This document shows positions 9,681 through 18,002 of a stretch of 64,000 nt of DNA, piece by piece; position 1 is the stretch's first letter; each line of letters starts with the position of its first letter. The notes under the pieces are model-generated. The model made no database searches. It saw nothing but the letters and a program-made list of their open reading frames with translations, and had not been told where the DNA came from. The stretch lies in the NCBI GenBank assembly GCA_937891425.1, contig CALAGD010000064.1:29508-93507 (forward strand), written 5' to 3'. The DNA comes from an uncultured Pigmentiphaga sp. Its GTDB lineage: Bacteria > Pseudomonadota > Gammaproteobacteria > Burkholderiales > Burkholderiaceae_B. A program made the translations under genes and the position numbers.

Positions 9681-10547
9681 ATGACACCCGATCAGTATTG
9701 CCAGGAGAAGGCCGCTCGCAACGGCTCGACTCTGTACTACAGCACGCTCTTCCTGCCGGCGGGGCAACAGCGCGCCGTCATTGCGCTGTATGCCCTGCGA
9801 CACGAGCTCGACACGGTCATCGAAGAATGTACTGACATATCGGTAGCGCGTGCCAGGCTGGGATGGTGGCACGACGAGCTGTCAGCTCTCTTTCAAGGCA
9901 ACCCCACGCATCCGGTTACGCGCGCACTGTACCCGCACCTGGACGCATGCTCCGTCAGGCCTGAGCAGCTGCTTGGCATCGTCGACGCCGTGAACGCAGA
10001 CCTCGAGCAGACGCGCTATTTCGATTACGCCAGCCTGCAACGTCACTGCCACGCGATCGAGGGTACGCTTGCCGAAATCTGCTGCAACATCTTTGGTCCA
10101 CCCGACGCAGCGGCGATCCGGTACGCGCGCGAGCTGGGTCTCGCCGTCCAGCTCACGAAGATCATCCGCGACGTCGGCAATCATGCCCGACACGGGCGCA
10201 TCTATCTGCCGGTGGAAGATCTGCAGCGTTTCAATGTGAAGGCGGCCGACATCCTCAACCGCCGACACTCCGACGACTTCCGCGCGCTCATGCAGTTTCA
10301 GGCAGAACGCGCTCGCGCAAGCTATGCGCGCGCGCTGGAATTGCTGCCGACCGCTCAGCGACGCGCGCAGCGTCCCGGCCTGATCATGGCCGCCATCTAT
10401 TACACCCTGCTCAACGAAATCGAGCGTGATGGATTCCAGGTGTTGCATCAACGCATCGGACTGACGCCGCTACGCAAGTTCTGGCTGGCCTGGAAAACCT
10501 GGGTCACCGGCGGCAAGGTGAATCTGCGGCCTCCGAAAACGCGCTGA
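9681..10547 (+). CDS. Squalene/phytoene synthase family protein, HpnD-like, with altered metal-binding motifs
   Basis: A 288-residue trans-isoprenyl diphosphate synthase-fold protein. Overall similarity is to HpnD, presqualene diphosphate synthase (farnesyl-PP condensation): MTPDQYCQEKAARNGSTLYYS at the start, later GRIYLPVEDLQRFNV, and a Trp-rich tail. Both aspartate motifs that hold the catalytic magnesium ions are changed. The first, usually DDVVD, reads DTVIE (residues 34-38). The second, usually DVGED, reads DVGNH near residue 170. No other hopanoid or carotenoid gene is adjacent. The enzyme may be degenerate, use metals differently, or have another role. Family assignment is firm; activity is not. 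Confidence 0.8.
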   Translation: MTPDQYCQEKAARNGSTLYYSTLFLPAGQQRAVIALYALRHELDTVIEECTDISVARARLGWWHDELSALFQGNPTHPVTRALYPHLDACSVRPEQLLGIVDAVNADLEQTRYFDYASLQRHCHAIEGTLAEICCNIFGPPDAAAIRYARELGLAVQLTKIIRDVGNHARHGRIYLPVEDLQRFNVKAADILNRRHSDDFRALMQFQAERARASYARALELLPTAQRRAQRPGLIMAAIYYTLLNEIERDGFQVLHQRIGLTPLRKFWLAWKTWVTGGKVNLRPPKTR

Positions 10548-10704
10548 TGCGAACGGATGCATCCCGTCACCGGTGCGCACTGAGCCCGGAAACGCCGCAT
10601 CACGAACCACAACAGCGCCGGTACAACCGGTTTACGGCGCTGCCGAAAGGGCGCGAAAGCATTACCCAACGATTGCTGCCGTGTGCCCGATCCTAACCAG
10701 AATG

Positions 10705-10736
10705 AAAAACGCGCACCGGAGGACACGCCGGTGCGC
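10705..10736 (-). terminator. Rho-independent terminator of thrC
   Basis: A perfect 9-bp stem (GCGCACCGG at 10711-10719 with CCGGTGCGC at 10728-10736) and an 8-base loop. On the minus strand it is followed by five U residues (10709-10705). It lies 27 bases past the thrC stop, in the right orientation. Confidence 0.8.
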
Positions 10737-10762
10737 GGCTTGCAGGACCAGGGCAACAGTAG

Positions 10763-12172
10763 TCAGACCGCGTGATCGACGATGTATTCCTTGACCTGCT
10801 CGACGTCGCAGGGCATGACACGCACGCGCTGCGGCAGCGACTCAAGGCCTTCGAACCTGGCGGGACGTGGAGGCTCCTTGCCGATGGCCTCCTTGATGGT
10901 GTCGGCGAACTTGATGGGCAAGGCCGTTTCGGCCACCAGCATGGGAATACCGGCCTCCACATGCGGCTGGGCGACCTTCATGCCATCGGCCGTATGCGGA
11001 TCGATCAGCACGCCATCGCGCTCGTACACCGCGCGTATCGTGGCGATTCGGTCGGCATGACTGCTCTGCCCCGCAACAAACCCATGATCGGCAAATGCGG
11101 CACGCAGATGCGACAGATCGAACTGCCCTTCGCGCGCGAGCTCCTCCCACAATGCCCGTACGCGCGCACCATCGCGACCCAGCAGCTCGAACACGAACCG
11201 CTCGAAGTTCGACGCGCGGGAAATGTCCATCGACGGGCTGGACGTTGCGTAAGTTTCAGCCGCCGGGCGCGGACGGTAAATGCCGCTCCGGAAGAAGTCT
11301 TCGAGGACGTTGTTCTCGTTGGTGGCGATCACCAGCTTGCGGATCGGCAACCCCATGCGCCGCGCAATGTACCCTGCCAGCGCGTTCCCGAAGTTACCTG
11401 ATGGCACGGTGAACGAAACCGGCTGGTCTTCATCGGTGGTGACACGGCGCCAGCCATGGAAATAGTACACGACCTGAGCCGCGATGCGTGCCCAGTTGAT
11501 CGAATTGACCGCACCAATCCGGTACATCTGCTTGAAGCGCAGATCGCCCGAAATTGCCTTGACAATGTCCTGACAATCGTCGAATACACCCTTGACTGCG
11601 AGGTTGTGGATGTTCGGATCCTGCAGCGAGTACATCTGCGCGCGCTGGAAATCGCTCATGCGCCCATGCGGCGAAAGCATGAATACGGCAATCCGTTCCT
11701 TGCCCAACATGGCATGCTCGGCTGCAGAACCAGTATCGCCTGAAGTTGCACCCAGGATGTTCAGGGTGGTGTTGCGGCGCTCGAGCACGTACTGGAACAA
11801 ATGTCCCAGCAATTGCATGGCCATGTCCTTGAACGCGAGGGTCGGTCCTTCGGACAGGCCGAGCAGCGAGATGCCGCCCGACAGCGGCTTGATCGGCACG
11901 ATCTCCTCGCTGCCGAACACGTCGGCCCGGTAGGTAGCATGGACCAGACGGCGAAGGTCGTCGGCGGGGATGTCGCTGATGAACAGGCTGAGCACCTCGA
12001 ACGCCAGGTCGGGATACGACAGACTGCGCCAGCGCCGCAGCGTGGCCTTGTCGACCTCCGGAATGGTTTCAGGAACCGCCAAGCCACCATCAGGAGCCAG
12101 GCCTTCAAGCAGGATATCGGTGAATGGCTGGGGTGCGATTCCGCCGCGCGTGGAGATGTAGCGCATCGTCAT
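10763..12172 (-). CDS. thrC: Threonine synthase
   Basis: A 469-residue PLP enzyme converting O-phosphohomoserine to threonine. The N-terminal MRYISTRGG, the PLP lysine region LAFKDMAMQLLGH, and the TSGDTGSAAEHAM phosphate-binding loop are all visible. Length fits the longer type II threonine synthases of proteobacteria and fungi. The ATG at 12172 overlaps the hom stop in an ATGA arrangement, so translation is coupled. A second ATG lies two codons on. A strong terminator follows. It is the last gene of the aminotransferase-hom-thrC operon. Confidence 0.95.
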   Translation of the reverse strand: MTMRYISTRGGIAPQPFTDILLEGLAPDGGLAVPETIPEVDKATLRRWRSLSYPDLAFEVLSLFISDIPADDLRRLVHATYRADVFGSEEIVPIKPLSGGISLLGLSEGPTLAFKDMAMQLLGHLFQYVLERRNTTLNILGATSGDTGSAAEHAMLGKERIAVFMLSPHGRMSDFQRAQMYSLQDPNIHNLAVKGVFDDCQDIVKAISGDLRFKQMYRIGAVNSINWARIAAQVVYYFHGWRRVTTDEDQPVSFTVPSGNFGNALAGYIARRMGLPIRKLVIATNENNVLEDFFRSGIYRPRPAAETYATSSPSMDISRASNFERFVFELLGRDGARVRALWEELAREGQFDLSHLRAAFADHGFVAGQSSHADRIATIRAVYERDGVLIDPHTADGMKVAQPHVEAGIPMLVAETALPIKFADTIKEAIGKEPPRPARFEGLESLPQRVRVMPCDVEQVKEYIVDHAV

Positions 12173-13488
12173 GCCAGTTGCTCCATGCGCAGGCGCACCA
12201 CGTCAGACTTCACCGTCTCGAGCGCCTGCATTTGCTCAATGGCCCGATTGACGTCGGCTTCCAGCGCCTCGTGGGTCACGAAGACGATCTCTGCCGTACC
12301 ATCAACGCCATCGGGATCCTGCACCATGGAACGGATTGAAATGGAGTTGTCGGCGAGAATGCGGGCAATGTCGGCCATCACGCCCGGGCGATCGATCACC
12401 TCGAGCCGCAGGTAATAGCAGCTGCGCACGTCGCCAATGTCAAGAATGGGCAGGTCGGCCAGGGCCTCAGGCTGGAACGCCAGGTAGGGCACGCGGTGGC
12501 CGGGATCGGCCGTAAGCAGCCGGGTCACATCGACGATGTCGGCGACGACGGCCGATGCCGTCGGCTCTTCGCCGGCGCCTTGTCCGTAATACAGCGTGGG
12601 GCCCACGGCATCACCGTGCACCAGCACTGCGTTCATCGGCCCTTCGACGTTCGCGATGAGCCGGTTTGCCGGCACCAGGGTGGGATGCACGCGCAGCTCG
12701 ATGCCCTCGGGCCGGCGGCGCGTGATGCCCAGCAACTTGATGCGGTAACCCATGTCCTCGGCATGGCGCACATCGGTACCCGAAAGCCGTGAAATGCCTT
12801 CGATGTAGGCGCGCGAGAACTGCACCGGAATGCCAAAGGCCATTGAGGCAAGCAGGGTGAGCTTGTGGGCCGCATCCACACCTTCGATGTCGAAGGTGGG
12901 ATCGGCTTCGGCATAGCCCAGACGCTGGGCGTCGGCCAGCGCTTCCTCGAATGACATGCCACGCGTGCGCATCTCGGTAAGGATGTAATTGGTGGTGCCA
13001 TTGATGATGCCAGCGACCCAGTCGATGCGGTTGGCCGTCAGGCCCTCACGAATGGCCTTGATGATGGGAATACCACCTGCCACGGCCGCCTCGAAGGCAA
13101 CGTTCACGTCCTTCTCGCGTGCCCGCGCGAAAATCTCGTTCCCGTATTGGGCAAGCAACGCCTTGTTGGCCGTCACCACGTGCTTGCCATTTGCAATGGC
13201 TTCGAGCACAAGCTCGCGAGCCACCGTCACGCCACCGATCAGCTCGACCACGATATCGATGTTGGGGTCGCGCACGACCGCGAAGGCATCCTGCTCGATG
13301 CGCACATCCGCGCCGACACGTGCTCTTGCTTTTGCCACATCTCGCTCGGCCACGGTGGTGACGACGATCCGGCGACCAGCACGTCGCGCGATTTCGTCCG
13401 CGTTACGGGTCAGCACGCTGTAGGTGCCGCCGCCAACCACGCCCAGCCCCAGTATCCCGACCCGCACGGGCTCCCTGTTATCCGTCAT
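12169..13488 (-). CDS. hom: Homoserine dehydrogenase
   Basis: A 439-residue monofunctional enzyme reducing aspartate semialdehyde to homoserine, the branch point to threonine and methionine. It has the NAD(P) fold GILGLGVVGGGTYSVL (residues 10-25), the catalytic region AGIINGTTNYIL and EADPTFDIEGVDAAHK, and a C-terminal ACT domain (YYLRLEVIDRPGVMADIARIL) that usually gives threonine feedback inhibition. The ATG at 13488 fits the family start; the open frame upstream is created by a hairpin region. It overlaps thrC by four bases and follows the aminotransferase gene after 179 bases. Confidence 0.95.
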   Translation of the reverse strand: MTDNREPVRVGILGLGVVGGGTYSVLTRNADEIARRAGRRIVVTTVAERDVAKARARVGADVRIEQDAFAVVRDPNIDIVVELIGGVTVARELVLEAIANGKHVVTANKALLAQYGNEIFARAREKDVNVAFEAAVAGGIPIIKAIREGLTANRIDWVAGIINGTTNYILTEMRTRGMSFEEALADAQRLGYAEADPTFDIEGVDAAHKLTLLASMAFGIPVQFSRAYIEGISRLSGTDVRHAEDMGYRIKLLGITRRRPEGIELRVHPTLVPANRLIANVEGPMNAVLVHGDAVGPTLYYGQGAGEEPTASAVVADIVDVTRLLTADPGHRVPYLAFQPEALADLPILDIGDVRSCYYLRLEVIDRPGVMADIARILADNSISIRSMVQDPDGVDGTAEIVFVTHEALEADVNRAIEQMQALETVKSDVVRLRMEQLA

Positions 13489-13511
13489 TCTGCTTTGCTC
13501 TATCAAGAATC

Positions 13512-13542
13512 GGCGCTGCACCTGACCAGCGGGTGCAGCGCC
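13512..13542 (-). other. Strong hairpin between the aminotransferase gene and hom
   Basis: A perfect 11-bp inverted repeat (GGCGCTGCACC at 13512-13522 and GGTGCAGCGCC at 13532-13542) with a 9-base loop, 24 bases upstream of the hom ATG. No U-tract follows, so a simple terminator is unlikely. It could be an RNA processing or stability element, or could affect hom translation. No threonine-rich leader peptide is visible. Confidence 0.5.
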
Positions 13543-13667
13543 CACCATGTGAAAACCTCAAGGTATACCCCGCGATGCACGGCCTGCACACTGCGGGCGG
13601 CTGCGGTGGGCAGCACTGCCCCTTGCGCAGTCGCCCTGCGCGGCACGAACGCCGGCACGGTGCGGCC

Positions 13668-14864
13668 TCAGGCCGCACGCGTCAGCAGTCCATCCTTGCG
13701 GAACATCTGCTTGATGCCGCGTATTGCCTGGCGTGTACGCGCCTCGTTCTCGATCAGTGCAAACCGTACGTGATCGTCGCCGTACTCGCCGAACCCCACC
13801 CCGGGCGATACCGCCACCTTGGCCTCGGCCAGCAAGCGCTTGGCAAACTCGAGCGAGCCCATATGCAGATAGGGCTCGGGAATCTTCGCCCAGATATACA
13901 TCGAGGCCTTGGGCACCTCGACCTTCCAGCCCGCCTCGTGCAGTCCGCGTACGAGAACGTCGCGTCGGTTGCGGTATTGCTCCACCACCCTGGCGACGCA
14001 ATCCTGCGGACCTTCGAGCGCCGCAATGGCCGCGACCTGGATGGGCGTGAACATACCGTAATCGTGATAGCTCTTGATGCGTGCCAGCGCCGCTACCAGA
14101 TCGCGGTTGCCCACCATGAAGCCGACGCGCCACCCTGCCATGTTGTAGCTCTTGCTGAGGGTGAAGAACTCGACGGCCACGTCGCGCGCGCCCGGAACCT
14201 GCATGATCGACGGCGCCTGGTAGCCGTCGAACGTGATGTCGGCGTAGGCCAGGTCGTGCACCACGAGTATGTCGTGTTCACGCGCCAGCGCCACCACCCG
14301 CTCGAAGAACGCCAGGTCGACGCACTGGGCCGTCGGATTGCTGGGGAACCCCAGGATCATCATCTTCGGCTTGGGAATGGATTCGCGTACCGCGCGCTCA
14401 AGCTCCTGGAAGAAATCGATACCGGGGGTCATGCGTACGGAACGGATGTTCGCCCCGGCGATGACGGCGCCATATATATGGATGGGGTAACTCGGATTGG
14501 GTACGAGCACCGTGTCGCCGCCATCGAGCGTAGCCAGCATCAGGTGCGCCAGACCTTCCTTCGACCCGATCGTGACGATGGCCTCGGTTTCAGGGTCGAA
14601 TTCCACCGCGTACCGGCGCATGTACCAGTCGGTAATGGCCTTGCGCAAGCGCGGAATACCGCGCGAAACCGAATACCCGTGTGTCTTGGGACGGCGCGCC
14701 GCTTCCACCAGCTTGTCGACGATATGTTGAGGGGTGTCGCCATCAGGGTTGCCCATGGACATATCGATGATGTCTTCGCCCCGGCGCCGCGCTGCCATCT
14801 TGAGCTCGGCTGTAATATTGAATACGTAGGGCGGTAGCCGATTGATACGCGAAAACTCCCTCAT
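13668..14864 (-). CDS. alaC: Class I/II aminotransferase, AlaC-like
   Basis: A 398-residue fold-type I PLP aminotransferase. Visible are MSMGNPDGDTPQHIV, the NPTAQC segment, VHDLAYADITFDGY, and the PLP lysine in SLSKSYNMAGWRVGFMVGN. Sequence and position upstream of hom match the glutamate-pyruvate transaminase AlaC (YfdZ) of betaproteobacteria, making alanine. The ATG at 14864 follows AGAGGAAT. A 7-bp palindrome spans the stop codon. It lies first of a three-gene minus-strand operon with hom and thrC. The symbol is by similarity; related LL-diaminopimelate aminotransferases cannot be fully excluded. Confidence 0.82.
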   Translation of the reverse strand: MREFSRINRLPPYVFNITAELKMAARRRGEDIIDMSMGNPDGDTPQHIVDKLVEAARRPKTHGYSVSRGIPRLRKAITDWYMRRYAVEFDPETEAIVTIGSKEGLAHLMLATLDGGDTVLVPNPSYPIHIYGAVIAGANIRSVRMTPGIDFFQELERAVRESIPKPKMMILGFPSNPTAQCVDLAFFERVVALAREHDILVVHDLAYADITFDGYQAPSIMQVPGARDVAVEFFTLSKSYNMAGWRVGFMVGNRDLVAALARIKSYHDYGMFTPIQVAAIAALEGPQDCVARVVEQYRNRRDVLVRGLHEAGWKVEVPKASMYIWAKIPEPYLHMGSLEFAKRLLAEAKVAVSPGVGFGEYGDDHVRFALIENEARTRQAIRGIKQMFRKDGLLTRAA

Positions 14865-14899
14865 GGCGATTCCTCTGGGGCGGATGTACAAGAAAACCC

Positions 14900-14905
14900 T
14901 ATAAT
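14900..14905 (+). promoter_or_regulatory. Possible -10 box for the Mth938-like gene
   Basis: A perfect TATAAT lies in the divergent space between the aminotransferase gene and the Mth938-like gene. No convincing -35 hexamer sits at 16-18 bases upstream, so this is only a candidate. It would place the transcript start about 65 bases before the TTG start at 14975. Confidence 0.3.
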
Positions 14906-14974
14906 CTAACGTAAGCCTCGATGATCGGCAAATCGCCTTGCATCGATTTCCCGCCCGACTGGCAAGGAGGTCCT

Positions 14975-15418
14975 TTGAAACTGCACTCCGACTCAACCCC
15001 CGGGCTGAACAGGGTTACCGCCTATGGCGAAGGATATATCGAAATCAATCGTGAGCGTTACGAGGGAACGATTGTTTTTGGTCCAGAAGGCGATATTACC
15101 GCGCTCAACGTCCGCAACGTTACCGAAATTACGGCCGAAGTGCTGATTCAGGCCGCTGGTGTAACACCCCGAGGCCACGATCCTTTCGCCGCGCTCGAGG
15201 AATCTGCCGGCATCACGCCCGTCCCGTCCGCTGCCGGCACCCAGGTATTGCTCGTGGGCACAGGACGGCGCCAGCAGTTCCTGCGATCAGACATCACGCG
15301 CGAACTCCTGCGCGCCGGCGTCGGCGTCGAGTTCATGGACACGCACGCCGCAGCGCGCACCTACAACATCCTCATGGCCGAAGGCCGCCGGGTCGTCGCG
15401 CTGCTGCTTCCTGCATGA
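14975..15418 (+). CDS. Mth938-like domain protein (DUF498)
   Basis: A 147-residue protein of the Mth938/NDUFAF3-like fold. Its role in bacteria is not established, though the human relative helps assemble respiratory complex I. The start is set at the TTG at 14975 because a very strong AGGAGG lies 4 bases before it and the product then begins with the familiar KLHSD. An ATG 18 codons upstream (14921) has no ribosome site. Conserved blocks are YGEGYIEINRERYEG and VLLVGTGRRQQFL. It precedes the bcp gene by 52 bases on the same strand. Confidence 0.75.
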   Translation: MKLHSDSTPGLNRVTAYGEGYIEINRERYEGTIVFGPEGDITALNVRNVTEITAEVLIQAAGVTPRGHDPFAALEESAGITPVPSAAGTQVLLVGTGRRQQFLRSDITRELLRAGVGVEFMDTHAAARTYNILMAEGRRVVALLLPA

Positions 15419-15470
15419 ACCCTCGGCCCGGCCGCCCTCCAACCCATCAACCGCAAGGACGATAGCCAGC

Positions 15471-15929
15471 ATGCTTACCGTAGGTTCAGACGTCACTCAT
15501 CTGGAAGGAGAATCCACCCAGGGCAAGATCCGCCTTGCCGACCTGGTTGGCCGGAAAGTCGTCCTCTACTTCTATCCGCGCGACAACACGCCCGGCTGCA
15601 CGCGCGAAGGCCAGGACTTCCGCGACCTGCACGATGCCTTCCGCGAGGCGGGTACCACCGTCATTGGCGTCTCTCGCGACAGTCTCGCGTCGCACCAGCG
15701 TTTCAGGGACAAGTACGAGCTTCCGTTCCCGCTCATCAGTGACCCCGACGAAACCCTGTGCGAACAATTCGGGGTCATGAAGATGAAGAACATGTACGGC
15801 AAGCAGGTGCGTGGCGTCGAGCGCAGCACATTTCTCATCGACGCCCAAGGCCGCATTGCCCACGAGTGGCGTGGGGTCAAGGTGCCCGGGCACGCGCAAG
15901 CCGTGCTCGACGCGGTCCGCGGCCTGTAA
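15471..15929 (+). CDS. bcp: Peroxiredoxin, Bcp/PrxQ type
   Basis: A 152-residue thioredoxin-fold peroxidase that reduces hydrogen peroxide and organic peroxides in the cytoplasm. The peroxidatic cysteine is in YFYPRDNTPGCTREG (about residue 43). The position five residues on, where E. coli Bcp has its resolving cysteine, is glutamine here. The protein is therefore either one-Cys or uses another cysteine, such as the one in ETLCEQFG. ATG at 15471 is preceded by AAGGAC. Length is typical. Confidence 0.9.
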   Translation: MLTVGSDVTHLEGESTQGKIRLADLVGRKVVLYFYPRDNTPGCTREGQDFRDLHDAFREAGTTVIGVSRDSLASHQRFRDKYELPFPLISDPDETLCEQFGVMKMKNMYGKQVRGVERSTFLIDAQGRIAHEWRGVKVPGHAQAVLDAVRGL

Positions 15930-16009
15930 CCCCTGCCGGCCCGGCATACACCGCCCGGCGATTTGCAGTATTGTGTCAGCGATGTCAATGCCTTCTCGGA
16001 GACCGCTTC

Positions 16010-17905
16010 ATGCCGCTACCCAAAATGCCGACTCGTCCCGCGACCATCCTGCCCGAACTCGCGAAGAAATCGGCAACGCGCACACGCCGCAAGGTGCAGG
16101 CGCAGGTTGAAGACGCAATCTCCGAGGCCAACGACATGCCAGCGCCCGACCTGGCGCTGGTCGAAGAGTCCGGAGCCGCCGCACAGGCGGCAAGTGCTGC
16201 AGCGCCTCGCGCCGAGGCGAGCACCCCACTGAAACCCACGCGTACGGCCAGGAAAACGGCACGCGGCAAAGCAGCTGTCGCTCCCGCCAGCGACGACACG
16301 CTGCCCCTCGCCCCCACCCGTGACGATGCGAATGCGCGCCCCGCAAGCGCTGAAACTTCGTCCGATGCCGCATCCGTTGCCTTCGACGATGTCGCGCCCG
16401 TGCAGGCCGAGGCTGGTGTGGATGCGAATCCCGCCGCTTTCGCGCCAGACACTGCACCGGGCAGCGAACATCCCCTGCCCCGCATGACTGCGGCCGAACG
16501 GATTTCGGTCGAGACGGTGAAGCTGTTCGTTCTCGACACGAACGTCCTGATGCACGACCCCACCAGCCTGTTCCGTTTCGAGGAGCACGATATCTATCTG
16601 CCGATGATGGTGCTCGAGGAACTCGATCAGCATAAGAAGGGGATGTCTGAGGTAGCGCGCAACGCACGTCAGGTCAGCCGAACCCTCGACGCACTGATCC
16701 CCAACGAAACTTCCATCGCCGACGGGGTGGCGCTTGACGCATTGGGCAATCGCGAAGCACGAGGCAGATTGTTCCTGCAAACCCGCCCCATGCCCAGCGC
16801 CATTCCGGCCGAACTGCCGGTCGGCAAGGCCGACAACCAGATCCTCGGCGTGGTACACGCACTGCAGAAAGAGTTTCCCGATCGGGAAGTGGTACTGGTG
16901 TCGAAAGACATCAACATGCGACTCAAGGCGCGTACGCTCGGGCTTGCCGCCGAAGACTATTACAACGACCAGGTACTGGAAGACTCTGACCTGCTCTACA
17001 CGGGGGTACTCCAGTTGCCCGGCGACTTCTGGGACTACCACGACAAGGACGTTGAGTCCTGGCAGGAGAGCGGCAACACGTACTATCGGGTCACCGGCCC
17101 CTTGTGCAGACATTTCGTGGTCAACCAGTTCGTCTACCTCGACGGCGACCTGCCATTGAACGCTCAGGTCAAGGCGGTGCAGGGTGACACGGCCGTGCTG
17201 CAGACCCTGCGTGACTACACGCACCGCAAGAACAGCGTCTGGGGCATTACCGCGCGCAACCGCGAGCAGAATTTTGCGTTCAACCTGCTCATGAACCCCG
17301 ACTGCGACTTCGTCTCGCTGCTCGGCCAGGCGGGAACGGGCAAGACCTTGCTGACGCTTGCCGCTGGCCTTGTGCAGGTGCTCGAAACCAAGCGCTACAG
17401 CGAAATCATCATGACTCGCGTCACGGTTCCGGTCGGGGAAGACATCGGGTTTCTGCCCGGAACCGAGGAAGAGAAAATGCAGCCCTGGATGGGAGCGCTC
17501 GAAGACAATCTCGACGTACTCAATATGGGCGAAGGCGAACGCAGCACCCATGGCGGCGGCGAATGGGGTCGTGCAGCCACCATGGACCTCATCCGCTCGC
17601 GCATCAAGGTGAAGTCGCTCAATTTCATGCGCGGCCGCACCTTCCTCAACAAGTACCTCATCATCGACGAGGCGCAGAATCTTACGCCGAAGCAGATGAA
17701 AACGCTGATCACCCGTGCTGGGCCCGGCACCAAGGTGGTCTGCCTCGGCAATCTGGCGCAGATCGACACGCCCTACCTTACCGAAGCCAGTTCCGGCCTG
17801 TCATACGTGGTCGATCGCTTCCGTGGATGGGAGCATGCGGGACACGTCACACTCCAGCGCGGCGAGCGTTCGCGGCTGGCCGATTATGCTGCCGAGGTGC
17901 TGTAG
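16010..17905 (+). CDS. PIN domain plus PhoH-like ATPase
   Basis: A 631-residue fusion. Residues about 168-300 form a PIN nuclease domain (KLFVLDTNVLMHDP and VLEELDQHKKGMSEVARNARQ, with the acidic residues in place). Residues about 400-625 form the PhoH ATPase, with Walker A GQAGTGKTLL and Walker B IIDEAQNLT. This is the YlaK/PhoH2-type architecture, thought to be an RNA helicase-RNase. The first 160 residues are an Ala/Thr/Pro-rich, low-complexity extension not needed for either domain. A later ATG just before ERISVETVKLFVLDT is an alternative start. It follows bcp with an 80-base gap. Confidence 0.88.
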   Translation: MPLPKMPTRPATILPELAKKSATRTRRKVQAQVEDAISEANDMPAPDLALVEESGAAAQAASAAAPRAEASTPLKPTRTARKTARGKAAVAPASDDTLPLAPTRDDANARPASAETSSDAASVAFDDVAPVQAEAGVDANPAAFAPDTAPGSEHPLPRMTAAERISVETVKLFVLDTNVLMHDPTSLFRFEEHDIYLPMMVLEELDQHKKGMSEVARNARQVSRTLDALIPNETSIADGVALDALGNREARGRLFLQTRPMPSAIPAELPVGKADNQILGVVHALQKEFPDREVVLVSKDINMRLKARTLGLAAEDYYNDQVLEDSDLLYTGVLQLPGDFWDYHDKDVESWQESGNTYYRVTGPLCRHFVVNQFVYLDGDLPLNAQVKAVQGDTAVLQTLRDYTHRKNSVWGITARNREQNFAFNLLMNPDCDFVSLLGQAGTGKTLLTLAAGLVQVLETKRYSEIIMTRVTVPVGEDIGFLPGTEEEKMQPWMGALEDNLDVLNMGEGERSTHGGGEWGRAATMDLIRSRIKVKSLNFMRGRTFLNKYLIIDEAQNLTPKQMKTLITRAGPGTKVVCLGNLAQIDTPYLTEASSGLSYVVDRFRGWEHAGHVTLQRGERSRLADYAAEVL

Positions 17906-18002
17906 CGCCCACGTCGACGGCAAGATCAGGGCGAGTCTCGGCCGCCAGGCATGTTTACGGGATGCATGGCGGACCAGGCCGTGCAGACCGCGTCGGGCCT
18001 GC

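Noticed and set aside
13489..13667. Threonine or isoleucine leader-peptide attenuator before hom
   Set aside because: The hairpin lacks a U-tract and no frame rich in Thr or Ile codons precedes it.
15471..15929. Missing resolving cysteine in the Bcp peroxiredoxin as an anomaly
   Set aside because: Bcp proteins with a TPGCT-x-EG motif and no cysteine five residues on are a common subgroup, so this is ordinary variation.
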